Assembly (NCBI GenBank): GCA_039812485.1
Contig: JBDIAP010000010.1
Span: 1-52,086, forward strand
Length of the DNA stretch: 52,086 nucleotides
Direction of reading: 5' to 3'
Source: Kineosphaera sp039812485
Lineage (GTDB): Bacteria > Actinomycetota > Actinomycetes > Actinomycetales > Dermatophilaceae
Below, one piece after another: positions 37,242 to 45,598 of the stretch. Under the pieces are notes generated by a model that saw only the letters and a list, made by a program, of their open reading frames with translations, did no database searches and was not told the origin of the DNA. A program made the translations under genes and the position numbers. Within the stretch, counting starts at the first letter, position 1; the number at the start of each line of letters is the position of its first letter.

Positions 37242-37333
37242 CACACCCGGTGACCTGCCCCGGCGACCTGACCGGTGGACGACCCGAGGATCCCGATGAT
37301 CCGCGCGTGACCCGGCGTGAAAGGCGTGATCGA

Positions 37334-38344
37334 GTGCTCAGATTCATCATCCGGCGCCTCCTGCAAATGGTCGGCGTCGTGCTCGTGCTCTCGCTGCTGC
37401 TCTTCCTGTGGTTGCGCAGCCTGCCGGGCGGACCGGTGTCGGCGATCCTCGGCGAACGCGCCACGCCCGAGTCGCGTGCCCGGCTCTCCGAGGCGTTGGG
37501 CCTCGACCAGCCGCTGTACGAGCAGTACTGGCGCTTCCTGCAGCGCGCGGTGCGAGGCGAGTTCGGGCCCTCGACAGGCGTGCTGCCCGGCCAGGACGCG
37601 CTCGACATCTTCCTGCAGCGGCTCCCGGCGACCATCGAGCTGAGCTTCTTCGCGATCGTCGTCGCCGTCGTCGTCGGCATCCCGCTCGGTTACCTCGCGG
37701 CCCGGCGCCGTGGATCGGCACTCGACAACGCCTCGATCGTCGTGTCGCTCATCGGGGTGGCCGTGCCGGTCTTCTTCCTCGCCTTCCTCCTCAAATACTG
37801 GTTCGCGATCGAGTGGCACCTCTTCCCCGTGTCGGGCCGCCAGAGCGGCGGCATCGACGCCACGCGCGTCACCGGCTTCTTCGTGCTCGACGGCATCCTC
37901 ACCCGCGAGTGGGACGCCGCCTGGGACGCCTTCATGCACCTCGTGCTGCCGGCCCTCGCGCTCGCGACGATCCCCTTCGCGATGATCTTCCGCATCACGC
38001 GAGCCTCGGTGCTCGAGGTGCTCGACGAGGACTACGTGCGCACCGCCGAGTCCAAGGGCCTGCTCAACCGCACGATCCGCGGCCGGCACATCCTGCGCAA
38101 CGCGATGCTGCCCGTCGTCACCGCCGTCGGCCTGCAGGTCGGCGCACTACTGGCCGGGGCTGTCCTCACCGAGCGGGTCTTCAGCTTCGGCGGCATCGGC
38201 GAAGCGCTGGCGATCGCCTTCGAGCGACGGGACTACGCGGTCCTGCAGGTGCTCATCCTCGCGGCCGCCGCCATCTACGTGCTGGTCAACCTGCTGGTCG
38301 ACATCGCCTACGCCCTCATCGACCCGCGCGTGCGCACGAGGTGA
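37334..38344 (+). CDS. Peptide ABC transporter permease (DppB-like)
   Basis: 336 residues from GTG 37334, giving VLRFIIRRLLQMVGVVLVLS, the standard beginning of DppB/OppB proteins; AAAGG lies about 10 nt upstream. GTG 37307 would add nine residues. Six helices and the binding-protein-dependent transport signature (YVRTAESKGLLNRTIRGRHI, the EAA loop that contacts the ATPase) are present. Forms the pore with the next gene's product. Confidence 0.9.
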   Translation: MLRFIIRRLLQMVGVVLVLSLLLFLWLRSLPGGPVSAILGERATPESRARLSEALGLDQPLYEQYWRFLQRAVRGEFGPSTGVLPGQDALDIFLQRLPATIELSFFAIVVAVVVGIPLGYLAARRRGSALDNASIVVSLIGVAVPVFFLAFLLKYWFAIEWHLFPVSGRQSGGIDATRVTGFFVLDGILTREWDAAWDAFMHLVLPALALATIPFAMIFRITRASVLEVLDEDYVRTAESKGLLNRTIRGRHILRNAMLPVVTAVGLQVGALLAGAVLTERVFSFGGIGEALAIAFERRDYAVLQVLILAAAAIYVLVNLLVDIAYALIDPRVRTR

Positions 38345-38350
38345 TCTGAC

Positions 38351-39454
38351 ATGAGTGACCACCCCCGCCACCTCCACGAGCCGGTAGGCGACCCGCCGGC
38401 CCCCGCGACCGGCTCGCCCGATGTCCCCGAGGCCCGCGGGCCCGCGCAGGCGCCGTCGCGCACACGTCGGCTCGCGACCTCCTACGGCGAGGCGCGCAAG
38501 CGCCGTATCGACACGCTTGCCGCCGCGAGCGCAGCCGGACCGGGCCCGACGGTCGGCAGCGCGGGCACCGTCGACGAGGCCCCCGGCGTCTCGCTCATCG
38601 CCAGCGCGTGGCGTCGGCTGCGACGCGACCCGATCTTCCTCGCCGGTGCCGCCATCACGCTGGCGTTCATCGTGCTCGCGCTCGTCTCCCCGATGCTGGC
38701 CCCACACGACCCGGCGTCCGCGCCGCTCATCGGGCAGGTGCGCACCCAGACCAACCCGGTGCCCGGGCCTCAGCCCGGCTACCCGCTCGGCGCCGACCCG
38801 CAGGGCCGCGACCTGCTGTCGCGACTCCTGGTCGGCAGCCGGCAGACACTGGTCGTCGGCGTGCTCGCCACGCTCGGCGGTTTCGTCGGCGGGGCGGTGC
38901 TGGGCACGCTCGCCGGAGCCTTCGGCGGCTGGGTCGACTCGTCGATCATGCGCGCCGTCGACGTCATGCTGTCACTGCCGTCGCTGCTGCTCGCCGTGTC
39001 GATCGCGACGCTCGCGCAGTCACCGAGCCAGTGGACGCTCATCATCGCCATCGCGGTCGTCAACGTGCCCATCTTCGCGCGGCTGCTGCGCGGCTCGATG
39101 CTCGCGCAGCGACATAGCGACCATGTGCTGGCGGCCCGTGCTCTCGGCGTCAAGCGCTCGGCGATCATCTTCCGGCACATGCTGCCCAACTCGCTCGGCC
39201 CGGTCATCGTGCAGGCCACGCTCGTGCTCGCGACGGCGATCATCGACGCGGCCGGGCTCTCGTTCCTCGGCCTGGGCAACCCCGACGACCGGCAGCCCGA
39301 GTGGGGCCAGATGCTCGGTGAGGCACAGAAGTACCTCCAGGACTACCCGCACCTGGCGTTCTGGCCGGCGAGCTGCATCATCGTCGTCGCGCTCGGCTTC
39401 ACGCTGATGGGCGAGTCGCTGCGCGAGGCCCTCGACCCCAAGAGCCGGAGGTAG
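38351..39454 (+). CDS. Peptide ABC transporter permease (DppC-like)
   Basis: 367 residues with GAGGTGA upstream of ATG 38351. A 90-residue Pro/Arg-rich cytoplasmic start is longer than usual for DppC. The first helix (FLAGAAITLAFIVLALVSPM) is followed by the periplasmic-side segment HDPASAPLIGQ and LGADPQGRDLLSRLLVGSRQ, typical of DppC/OppC. The EAA loop is HVLAARALGVKRSAIIFRHM. Seven bases separate it from the upstream permease gene. Confidence 0.92.
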   Translation: MSDHPRHLHEPVGDPPAPATGSPDVPEARGPAQAPSRTRRLATSYGEARKRRIDTLAAASAAGPGPTVGSAGTVDEAPGVSLIASAWRRLRRDPIFLAGAAITLAFIVLALVSPMLAPHDPASAPLIGQVRTQTNPVPGPQPGYPLGADPQGRDLLSRLLVGSRQTLVVGVLATLGGFVGGAVLGTLAGAFGGWVDSSIMRAVDVMLSLPSLLLAVSIATLAQSPSQWTLIIAIAVVNVPIFARLLRGSMLAQRHSDHVLAARALGVKRSAIIFRHMLPNSLGPVIVQATLVLATAIIDAAGLSFLGLGNPDDRQPEWGQMLGEAQKYLQDYPHLAFWPASCIIVVALGFTLMGESLREALDPKSRR

Positions 39455-39457
39455 GCG

Positions 39458-40522
39458 ATGAGCAGGCACCACGCGAGCGCCACCCTGGGAGACGCGCGCA
39501 GACCAGCCACCGACGAGCCTCTGCTGCGGGTGCGCGACCTGCACGTGACCTTCCGCCGTCAGGGGGAGGCGCCGTTCACGGCCGTCGACGGCGTGAGCTT
39601 CGACGTGCGGCCGGGCCAGACCGTGGGGATCGTCGGCGAGTCCGGCTGCGGCAAGTCGGTGACCTCTCTGGCGATCATGGGGCTGCTGCCGGCGCGCGGC
39701 AACACGGTCTCCGGCCGCGTCGACTTCGACGGCACCGACCTGCTGACTCTCGACCGCCGGCAGATGCGCGACCGCCGCGGCCGTGACCTCGGCATGATCT
39801 TCCAGGACCCGCTGTCGAGCCTCAACCCCGTCGTGCCGATCGGGCGCCAGGTCACCGAGGTTCTCGAGCGGCACCGCCGCCTGTCGCGCCGCGCGGCGAT
39901 GCCCATCGCCCGCGAGATGCTCGACAAGGTCGGTATCCCCGACCCCGACCGGCGGCTGTCGGAATACCCCCATCAGCTCTCCGGCGGCATGCGCCAGCGC
40001 GCGCTCATCGCCATGGCCCTGGCCTGCGAGCCGCGGTTGCTCATGGCCGACGAGCCGACGACCGCTCTCGACGTGACGATCCAGGCGCAGATCCTCGCGC
40101 TGCTGCGCGAGCTCGTCGACGACACCGGCACGGCGCTCATCATGATCACGCACGACCTCGGGGTCGTCGCCGGGCTCTGCGACGAGATCAACGTGCTCTA
40201 CGGCGGCAAAGTCGTCGAGCGCGGCGAGCGGCACGAGCTCTTCGCCCGGCCCCGGCACCCCTACACGCACGGGTTGCTCGCCTCGATCCCGAGGCTCGAC
40301 TCGGCTCGCGGGGCCCGCCTGACCCCCATTCCGGGATCCGTGGCCGACAACCTGCCATGGGCGAGCGCCTGCGCGTTCGCGCCGCGGTGCTCCCAGCCGA
40401 TCGACGTCTGCCGGGAGCACGCGCCGCAGCTCGAGCATTCCGGCACGCGGGCCCTGCGCTGCTTCCACCCGATCGACACCGAAGCCGGCGGGGCCGACCA
40501 GGCGAGGGAGGTACACGCATGA
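39458..40522 (+). CDS. Peptide ABC transporter ATP-binding protein (DppD-like)
   Basis: 354 residues. Walker A GESGCGKSVT, Q-loop FQDPLSSLNP, signature LSGGMRQR, Walker B LLMADEPTTALD, H-loop MITHDLGVV. The C-terminal oligopeptide/dipeptide domain has the cysteine pattern CAFAPRCSQPIDVC and RCFHP that in this subgroup may hold an Fe-S cluster. GGAGG precedes ATG 39458. The stop overlaps the next gene's ATG. Confidence 0.94.
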   Translation: MSRHHASATLGDARRPATDEPLLRVRDLHVTFRRQGEAPFTAVDGVSFDVRPGQTVGIVGESGCGKSVTSLAIMGLLPARGNTVSGRVDFDGTDLLTLDRRQMRDRRGRDLGMIFQDPLSSLNPVVPIGRQVTEVLERHRRLSRRAAMPIAREMLDKVGIPDPDRRLSEYPHQLSGGMRQRALIAMALACEPRLLMADEPTTALDVTIQAQILALLRELVDDTGTALIMITHDLGVVAGLCDEINVLYGGKVVERGERHELFARPRHPYTHGLLASIPRLDSARGARLTPIPGSVADNLPWASACAFAPRCSQPIDVCREHAPQLEHSGTRALRCFHPIDTEAGGADQAREVHA

Positions 40523-41685
40523 GCCGACCCACCTCAGCGACTGACGAGCCGTCGAGGCCCGCCGAGGCCGACGTGCTCGTCGAGGTGCGCGGGGTCAAGG
40601 TGCACTTCCCCATCAAGCGCGGCATCCTCATCGACCGCACGATCGGTCACGTGTATGCCGTGGACGGCGTCGACCTGCGCATCCACCGGGGCGAGACCTA
40701 CGGTCTCGTCGGCGAGTCGGGATGCGGCAAATCGACATTGGGCCGCGCGATTCTCAACCTCGAGCCGCCGACGCAGGGGTCGGTCGTCTTCGACGGCGAG
40801 GACATCGCCGCCCTGTCGGGCGAGACCTTGCGCCGCAAGCGGAAGGATATCCAGATGGTCTTCCAGGACCCGCTGAGCTCACTCGACCCGCGGCAGTCGG
40901 TGGAGTCGCTGCTCATCGAGGGCATGAAGGCCCACGGCTTGGCCGCCGACACCCGCGCTGCGGGCGCCCGCCTGCGGCAGCTGCTGCGCGACGTCGGCCT
41001 TCCCGCGGCGGCGCTCAAGAAGTATCCGCACGAGTTCTCCGGGGGACAGCGTCAACGCATCGGCATCGCCCGTGCCCTCTCGGTCGAGCCGAAGCTCATA
41101 GTCGCCGACGAACCGGTGTCGGCGCTCGATGTGTCGGTGCAGGCCCAGGTCATCAACCTCCTCGAGGACCTGCAGCACGACTACGCGCTCACCTACCTCG
41201 TCGTGGCCCACGACCTGGCCGTCGTGCGGCACATCAGCGACCGGATCGGGGTCATGTATCTCGGGGCCCTCGTCGAGGAGGCCGACTCGAGCGACCTCTA
41301 CGAGCGGCCGCTGCACCCGTACACGCGGGCGCTCATGTCGGCCGTGCCCGTGCCCGACCCGCTCGTCGAGGATCGGCGGGAGCGGATCCTGCTCACCGGC
41401 GACCTGCCCTCACCCTCGAATCCCCCGAGCGGGTGCCGCTTTCACACGCGCTGCCCGTGGCGTCAGGCCACTCGTTGCGACAGCGAGCGACCCGAGCTGC
41501 GTCTCGTCTCGGTCCCCGGCGTGCCCGACTCACACCGCGTGGCCTGTCACTTCGCCGAGGACATCGACGCCGGCCGCATTCGGCCGCATGAGGTCACACC
41601 TGTTGCGGTCACCCCCGTCGACACGGCCGGCGCGGATGTCGACTTCATGGGTCCGGCGAGCGTCGAGGAGGCCACGGGCCCCTGA
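40519..41685 (+). CDS. Peptide ABC transporter ATP-binding protein (DppF-like)
   Basis: 388 residues. Begins its ABC part with VEVRGVKVHFPIKRGIL, the usual OppF/DppF opening. Walker A GESGCGKSTLGR, Q-loop FQDPLSSLDPRQ, signature FSGGQRQR, Walker B LIVADEPVSALD, H-loop VVAHDLAVV. C-terminal cysteines CRFHTRCPW and RVACHF match the family. It pairs with the previous ATPase to drive uptake. Its C-terminal 50 residues are a low-complexity extension. Last gene of the importer operon. Confidence 0.94.
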   Translation: MSRPTSATDEPSRPAEADVLVEVRGVKVHFPIKRGILIDRTIGHVYAVDGVDLRIHRGETYGLVGESGCGKSTLGRAILNLEPPTQGSVVFDGEDIAALSGETLRRKRKDIQMVFQDPLSSLDPRQSVESLLIEGMKAHGLAADTRAAGARLRQLLRDVGLPAAALKKYPHEFSGGQRQRIGIARALSVEPKLIVADEPVSALDVSVQAQVINLLEDLQHDYALTYLVVAHDLAVVRHISDRIGVMYLGALVEEADSSDLYERPLHPYTRALMSAVPVPDPLVEDRRERILLTGDLPSPSNPPSGCRFHTRCPWRQATRCDSERPELRLVSVPGVPDSHRVACHFAEDIDAGRIRPHEVTPVAVTPVDTAGADVDFMGPASVEEATGP

Positions 41686-41811
41686 CCCTGACGTTTCGCC
41701 CTCAACGATCGACCATGTCGATCACCATGTCAGTCATATCGAGCACCATCGACTGGCGACGCCAGCAGCCGGCCAGCGGCTCACCCAGCAGACACGTGAA
41801 GGAGCACACCG

Positions 41812-42222
41812 ATGACGATGCAGCTCAACCCCTACCTGACCTTCCCCGGCACCGCCGGCGAGGCGATGGACTACTACGCCGACGTGCTCGGCGGCACGGT
41901 GCGAGTCATGACGTTCAAGGACGCGGGCATGGACGTGCCGGGCGTCATGCACGCGGCGCTGGAGACCCCTGCGGGCTTCCACATCTTCGCCAGCGACCAG
42001 TTCGAGGGCATGGGCCCCGACCTCGTGCAGGGCACCAACATGCAGATGAGCATCTCCGGCGACGACGAGCCCGCGATGCGCGGCTACTGGGAGCGGCTCT
42101 CCGCCGAGGGCCAGGTGGTCATGCCGCTGGAGAAGCAGATGTGGGGCGATGTCTACGGCCTGGTCACCGACCGGTTCGGCATCTCCTGGCACATCAACAT
42201 CGCGGGCGACGCCGCGCCGTGA
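41812..42222 (+). CDS. VOC family protein (PhnB-like)
   Basis: 136 residues: LNPYLTFPGTAGEAMDYYAD at the start, HAALETPAGFHIFASDQF in the middle and WGDVYGLVTDRFGISWHINI at the end match the PhnB/YjdN branch of VOC proteins. A metal-independent binding role is common in this branch. AAGGAG lies about 9 nt before the ATG. The 126-bp gap upstream contains repeated ACCATGTC and ATCGA words (41708-41755) that could be an operator. A strong terminator follows, separating it from pflB. Confidence 0.87.
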   Translation: MTMQLNPYLTFPGTAGEAMDYYADVLGGTVRVMTFKDAGMDVPGVMHAALETPAGFHIFASDQFEGMGPDLVQGTNMQMSISGDDEPAMRGYWERLSAEGQVVMPLEKQMWGDVYGLVTDRFGISWHINIAGDAAP

Positions 42223-42224
42223 CC

Positions 42225-42267
42225 GACGGCGGGGCCGCCCGGCGTCGTGCCGCGCGGCCCCGCCGTC
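42225..42267 (+). terminator. Terminator after the PhnB-like gene
   Basis: GACGGCGGGGCCGC (42225-42238) and GCGGCCCCGCCGTC (42254-42267) are perfect 14-bp arms with a 15-nt loop, starting 3 bp after the stop codon. Confidence 0.8.
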
Positions 42268-42352
42268 CGCACGGGGTGGGCGCAGGCCGTTCGTCCTGAC
42301 TCACCGACTCACTATCTGAGGAAATATCCGACAAATGCCCCGATCATTGGGG

Positions 42353-42377
42353 TTTGCGCTCGAATATAGAACGCAAA
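42353..42377. promoter_or_regulatory. Inverted repeat in the pflB promoter region
   Basis: TTTGCG (42353-42358) and CGCAAA (42372-42377) flank CTCGAATATAGAA, an unusually A/T-rich stretch for this genome; CCCC and GGGG flank GATCATT just upstream. It sits 110 bp before pflB. A redox or oxygen regulator site is plausible, but it does not match the FNR, CRP or Rex consensus that I know. Confidence 0.4.
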
Positions 42378-42445
42378 AGCTCTCGCGATCCCTGTCGCGT
42401 CGAATGCGTCAACTTCGCATCCTCTCAGCCCTCGCGACGCTCCGC

Positions 42446-42451
42446 TACGAT
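42446..42451 (+). promoter_or_regulatory. Possible -10 element of pflB
   Basis: TACGAT lies 38 bp before the ATG; just downstream TCAC and GTGA are separated by 2 nt (TCACACGTGA), a second possible regulator site. No clear -35 was found. Confidence 0.35.
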
Positions 42452-42488
42452 CTTGGTCACACGTGAATCGCAAGCGAACCGAGGGATC

Positions 42489-44750
42489 ATGACGAGCACG
42501 CTCCCGTCCGCCGACCGCCTTGCCGAACAGTGGGCCGACTTCACCAGTGGCCCCTGGCAGGATCACATCGATGTGCGCGACTTCATTCAGCGCAATTACA
42601 CCCCCTATGAGGGAGACAATTCTTTCCTCGCGGGCCCGACCGAGCGCACGCTCGGCATTTGGGACACCCTGACCGCGATGTTCCCGAGGGAGCGCGAGAA
42701 GGGCGTCTATGACGTCGATTATCGCACCGTATCCGGCATCGACGCCTTCGCTCCCGGATATATCGAGAAGGACAACGAGCTGATCGTCGGCCTCCAGACC
42801 GACGCGCCGCTGAAGCGTGCCATCATGCCTTACGGCGGCTGGCGCATGGTCGAGCAGTCGCTCGAGATCTACGGCTACCCGGTGCTCCCGGAGCTCAAGC
42901 AGGCGTTCACCAAATACCGCAAGACACACAATGTCGGGGTGTTCGACGCGTACACGAGCGCCATTCGCGCGGCCCGCTCGAGCCACATCATCACCGGCCT
43001 GCCCGACGCCTATGGTCGCGGCCGCATCATCGGCGACTACCGGCGAGTGGCTCTCTACGGCATCGACGCCCTGATCGACGCCAAGAAGATCGACCGCATG
43101 TCGCTCGACGCCCAGCCTTCTGTCGAGAGCGTCATCCGCGACCGCGAAGAAAACTCCGAACAGATCCGCGCGCTGCAAGAGCTCAAGGCGATGGCGGCCT
43201 CCTACGGGTTCGACATCAGCAAGCCGGCGGCGACCGCTCACGAGGCGATCCAGTGGCTGTATTTCGGATATCTGGCGGCCGTCAAGGAGCAGAACGGCGC
43301 GGCCATGTCGATCGGCCGCAACTCGACCTTCCTCGACATCTACATCGAGCGCGACCTGGCCCGCGGTCTCATCACCGAGTCGCAGGCGCAGGAGCTCATC
43401 GACGACCTCGTCATCAAGCTGCGCATCGTGCGCTTCCTGCGGACGAAGGAATACGACGAGATCTTCGCCGGCGACCCGACCTGGGTGACGGAGTCGATCG
43501 GCGGCATGGGCGACGACGGGCGCTCGATGGTCACCAAGACCTCGTTCCGCTATCTGCAGACGCTCTACAACCTGGGCCCGGCCCCCGAGCCGAACCTCAC
43601 GGTCTTCTGGAGCACCGACCTGCCCGAGGGCTTCAAGCGCTTCTGCGCGGCGGTGTCCATCGACACCTCGGCGATTCAGTACGAGTCCGACACGCTCATC
43701 CGCAGCGTCTCGGGTGACGATGCCGCCATCGCCTGCTGCGTCTCGCCGATGACGCAGGGCAAGGCGATGCAGTTCTTCGGGGCCCGCGTCAACATCGCCA
43801 AGTCGCTGCTCTACGCCATCAACGGCGGCCGCGACGAGATGAGCGGCAAGCAGGTCGCCCCGCCGTCGACCCCGCTCAACGACACGTCGAAGCCGTTGGA
43901 CTACGACGAGGTCTATGCCAAATACATGGACATGCTCGACTGGGTGGCCTCGATCTACGTCAACGCGCTCAACATCATCCACTACATGCACGACAAGTAC
44001 GCCTACGAGCGCATCGAGATGGCCCTGCACGACCGGGAGGTGCGGCGCACGCTGGCCTGCGGCATCGCGGGCCTGTCGGTGTCGGCCGACTCGCTGTCGG
44101 CGATCAAATACGCCAAGGTCACGCCCGTCGTCAATGACGACGGACTCGTCGTGGACTTCACGATCGAAGGCGATTTCCCGACCTTCGGAAACGACGACGA
44201 CCGGGTCGACGAGATCGCCTCTGAACTTGTCACGCGCTTCATGGAGAAGATTCGCAAGTTCGAGACCTACCGCGGCGCGATCCACACGCAGTCGGTGCTG
44301 ACGATCACGTCGAATGTCGTCTATGGCAAGGCCACCGGCAACACCCCCGACGGTCGGCGGGCGGGCGAGCCGTTCGCACCGGGCGCCAACCCGATGAACG
44401 GCCGCGACACGCACGGCATGCTGACCTCGGCGCTGTCCGTCGCCAAGCTGCCGTATGCCGACGCCGAGGACGGCATCTCGCTGACGAACACCGTCGTGCC
44501 GAGCGGGTTGGGCCGCAACAAGGAAGAGCGCGTCGACAATCTCGTCGGCCTACTCGACGCCTACGTCGGCGAGGGCGGCTATCACCTCAACGTCAACGTG
44601 CTCAACCAGGAGACGCTGGTCGACGCCATGGAGCACCCGGAGAACTACCCGCAACTGACGGTGCGCGTGTCGGGATATGCCGTCAACTTCGTGCGCCTCA
44701 CCAAGGAGCAACAGCTTGACATCCTCCACCGGACCTTCCACCAAGGTTAA
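42489..44750 (+). CDS. pflB: Pyruvate formate-lyase (formate C-acetyltransferase)
   Basis: 753 residues, close to the 760 of E. coli PflB. It converts pyruvate and CoA to acetyl-CoA and formate using a glycyl radical. Seen: DAAIACCVSPM with the adjacent catalytic Cys416-Cys417, and RVSGYAVNFV with the radical Gly729 near the C-terminus. ATG 42489 is chosen because the conserved N-terminus (LAEQWADFTSGPWQDHIDVR) follows it; GAGGG lies just upstream. The enzyme is destroyed by oxygen once activated, so the host can ferment. The activase gene overlaps its 3' end. No formate channel gene adjoins. Confidence 0.96.
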   Translation: MTSTLPSADRLAEQWADFTSGPWQDHIDVRDFIQRNYTPYEGDNSFLAGPTERTLGIWDTLTAMFPREREKGVYDVDYRTVSGIDAFAPGYIEKDNELIVGLQTDAPLKRAIMPYGGWRMVEQSLEIYGYPVLPELKQAFTKYRKTHNVGVFDAYTSAIRAARSSHIITGLPDAYGRGRIIGDYRRVALYGIDALIDAKKIDRMSLDAQPSVESVIRDREENSEQIRALQELKAMAASYGFDISKPAATAHEAIQWLYFGYLAAVKEQNGAAMSIGRNSTFLDIYIERDLARGLITESQAQELIDDLVIKLRIVRFLRTKEYDEIFAGDPTWVTESIGGMGDDGRSMVTKTSFRYLQTLYNLGPAPEPNLTVFWSTDLPEGFKRFCAAVSIDTSAIQYESDTLIRSVSGDDAAIACCVSPMTQGKAMQFFGARVNIAKSLLYAINGGRDEMSGKQVAPPSTPLNDTSKPLDYDEVYAKYMDMLDWVASIYVNALNIIHYMHDKYAYERIEMALHDREVRRTLACGIAGLSVSADSLSAIKYAKVTPVVNDDGLVVDFTIEGDFPTFGNDDDRVDEIASELVTRFMEKIRKFETYRGAIHTQSVLTITSNVVYGKATGNTPDGRRAGEPFAPGANPMNGRDTHGMLTSALSVAKLPYADAEDGISLTNTVVPSGLGRNKEERVDNLVGLLDAYVGEGGYHLNVNVLNQETLVDAMEHPENYPQLTVRVSGYAVNFVRLTKEQQLDILHRTFHQG
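44703..44708 (+). promoter_or_regulatory. Ribosome-binding site fixing a TTG start for pflA
   Basis: AAGGAG inside the pflB coding sequence lies 7 nt before TTG 44716. No ATG or GTG in the pflA frame has comparable support. Confidence 0.65.
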
Positions 44751-45576
44751 GAAGAAGACCCGGGGTGACGTCACCCTGCTGCCGCTGGGTGACGAGCTGG
44801 CACCGTTCGCCGCCCGGTCCGAAGAATACGAAGCTCTTCGGACCGGGCAGGCGGCCCAGATCCACTCGTGGGAGTTGGTCACGGCCGTCGACGGTCCGGG
44901 CACGCGGCTCAGCATCTTCTTCTCGGGGTGCCCGCTGCGTTGCGTCTTCTGCCACAACCCCGACACGATGTATGCCCATTACGGCACCATTCGCACCCTC
45001 GACCAGGTGAAGAAGCGGCTGCGCCGCTATCGGTCGATCTTTGCGGCGAGCGGTGGCGGCGTCACGTTCACCGGCGGCGAGGCGATGCAACAGTTGCCGT
45101 TCATCGCCAACGTCATCGACTTCGCCCGGCGCAAGGGCATCCACACGGCGCTCGACACGTCGGGCTTCCTCGGCGCCCACGCCACCGACGGCATCCTGCA
45201 GGATCTCGACCTCGTCCTGCTCGACGTGAAGTCGGGTGACGAAGAGACCTATCGGCGCGTCACGAGCCGGCAACTGCAGCCGACGATCGACTTCGGCGAC
45301 CGCCTCAACGCGCTCGGCACGAAGATCTGGGTGCGCTTCGTGCTCGTGCCGGGCTGGACCGACGCGCCCGACAACATCGAGCGCGTCGCCGACATCGCCG
45401 CACGCTGGAGCACCGTCGTCGAGCGCGTCGAGGTGCTCCCCTTCCACCAGATGGGCCGGGACAAGTGGAAGGAGATCGGCGCCAGGTACCTACTCGACGA
45501 TGTCCAGCCGCCGACCCCCGAGCAGACCCACGCGGCCCGTGAGGTCTTCCGCTCCCGCGGCTTCACGACGTTCTGA
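44716..45576 (+). CDS. pflA: Pyruvate formate-lyase-activating enzyme
   Basis: 286 residues from TTG 44716, overlapping pflB by 35 bp. A radical SAM enzyme: GCPLRCVFCHN gives the CX3CX2C cluster motif at Cys72, 76 and 79. FTGGEAMQQ is the GGE motif and LVLLDVKSGDEETYRRV is typical of PflA, as is WVRFVLVPGWTD. It cleaves S-adenosylmethionine to put the radical on PflB Gly729. A 45-residue N-terminal extension, Lys-rich at first, is longer than in E. coli PflA (246 residues). Translation is probably coupled to pflB. Confidence 0.95.
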   Translation: MTSSTGPSTKVKKKTRGDVTLLPLGDELAPFAARSEEYEALRTGQAAQIHSWELVTAVDGPGTRLSIFFSGCPLRCVFCHNPDTMYAHYGTIRTLDQVKKRLRRYRSIFAASGGGVTFTGGEAMQQLPFIANVIDFARRKGIHTALDTSGFLGAHATDGILQDLDLVLLDVKSGDEETYRRVTSRQLQPTIDFGDRLNALGTKIWVRFVLVPGWTDAPDNIERVADIAARWSTVVERVEVLPFHQMGRDKWKEIGARYLLDDVQPPTPEQTHAAREVFRSRGFTTF

Positions 45577-45598
45577 GGCGACGGAGACCAGGACCCGC

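Noticed and set aside
42353..42377. Rex or FNR binding site for pflB
   Set aside because: The arms do not match TTGTGA/TTCACAA or TTGAT-N4-ATCAA patterns; reported only as an unassigned inverted repeat.
42312..44414. 700-residue frame antisense to pflB
   Set aside because: PflB has full-length homology with catalytic Cys pair and radical Gly; the antisense frame is an artefact of codon bias.
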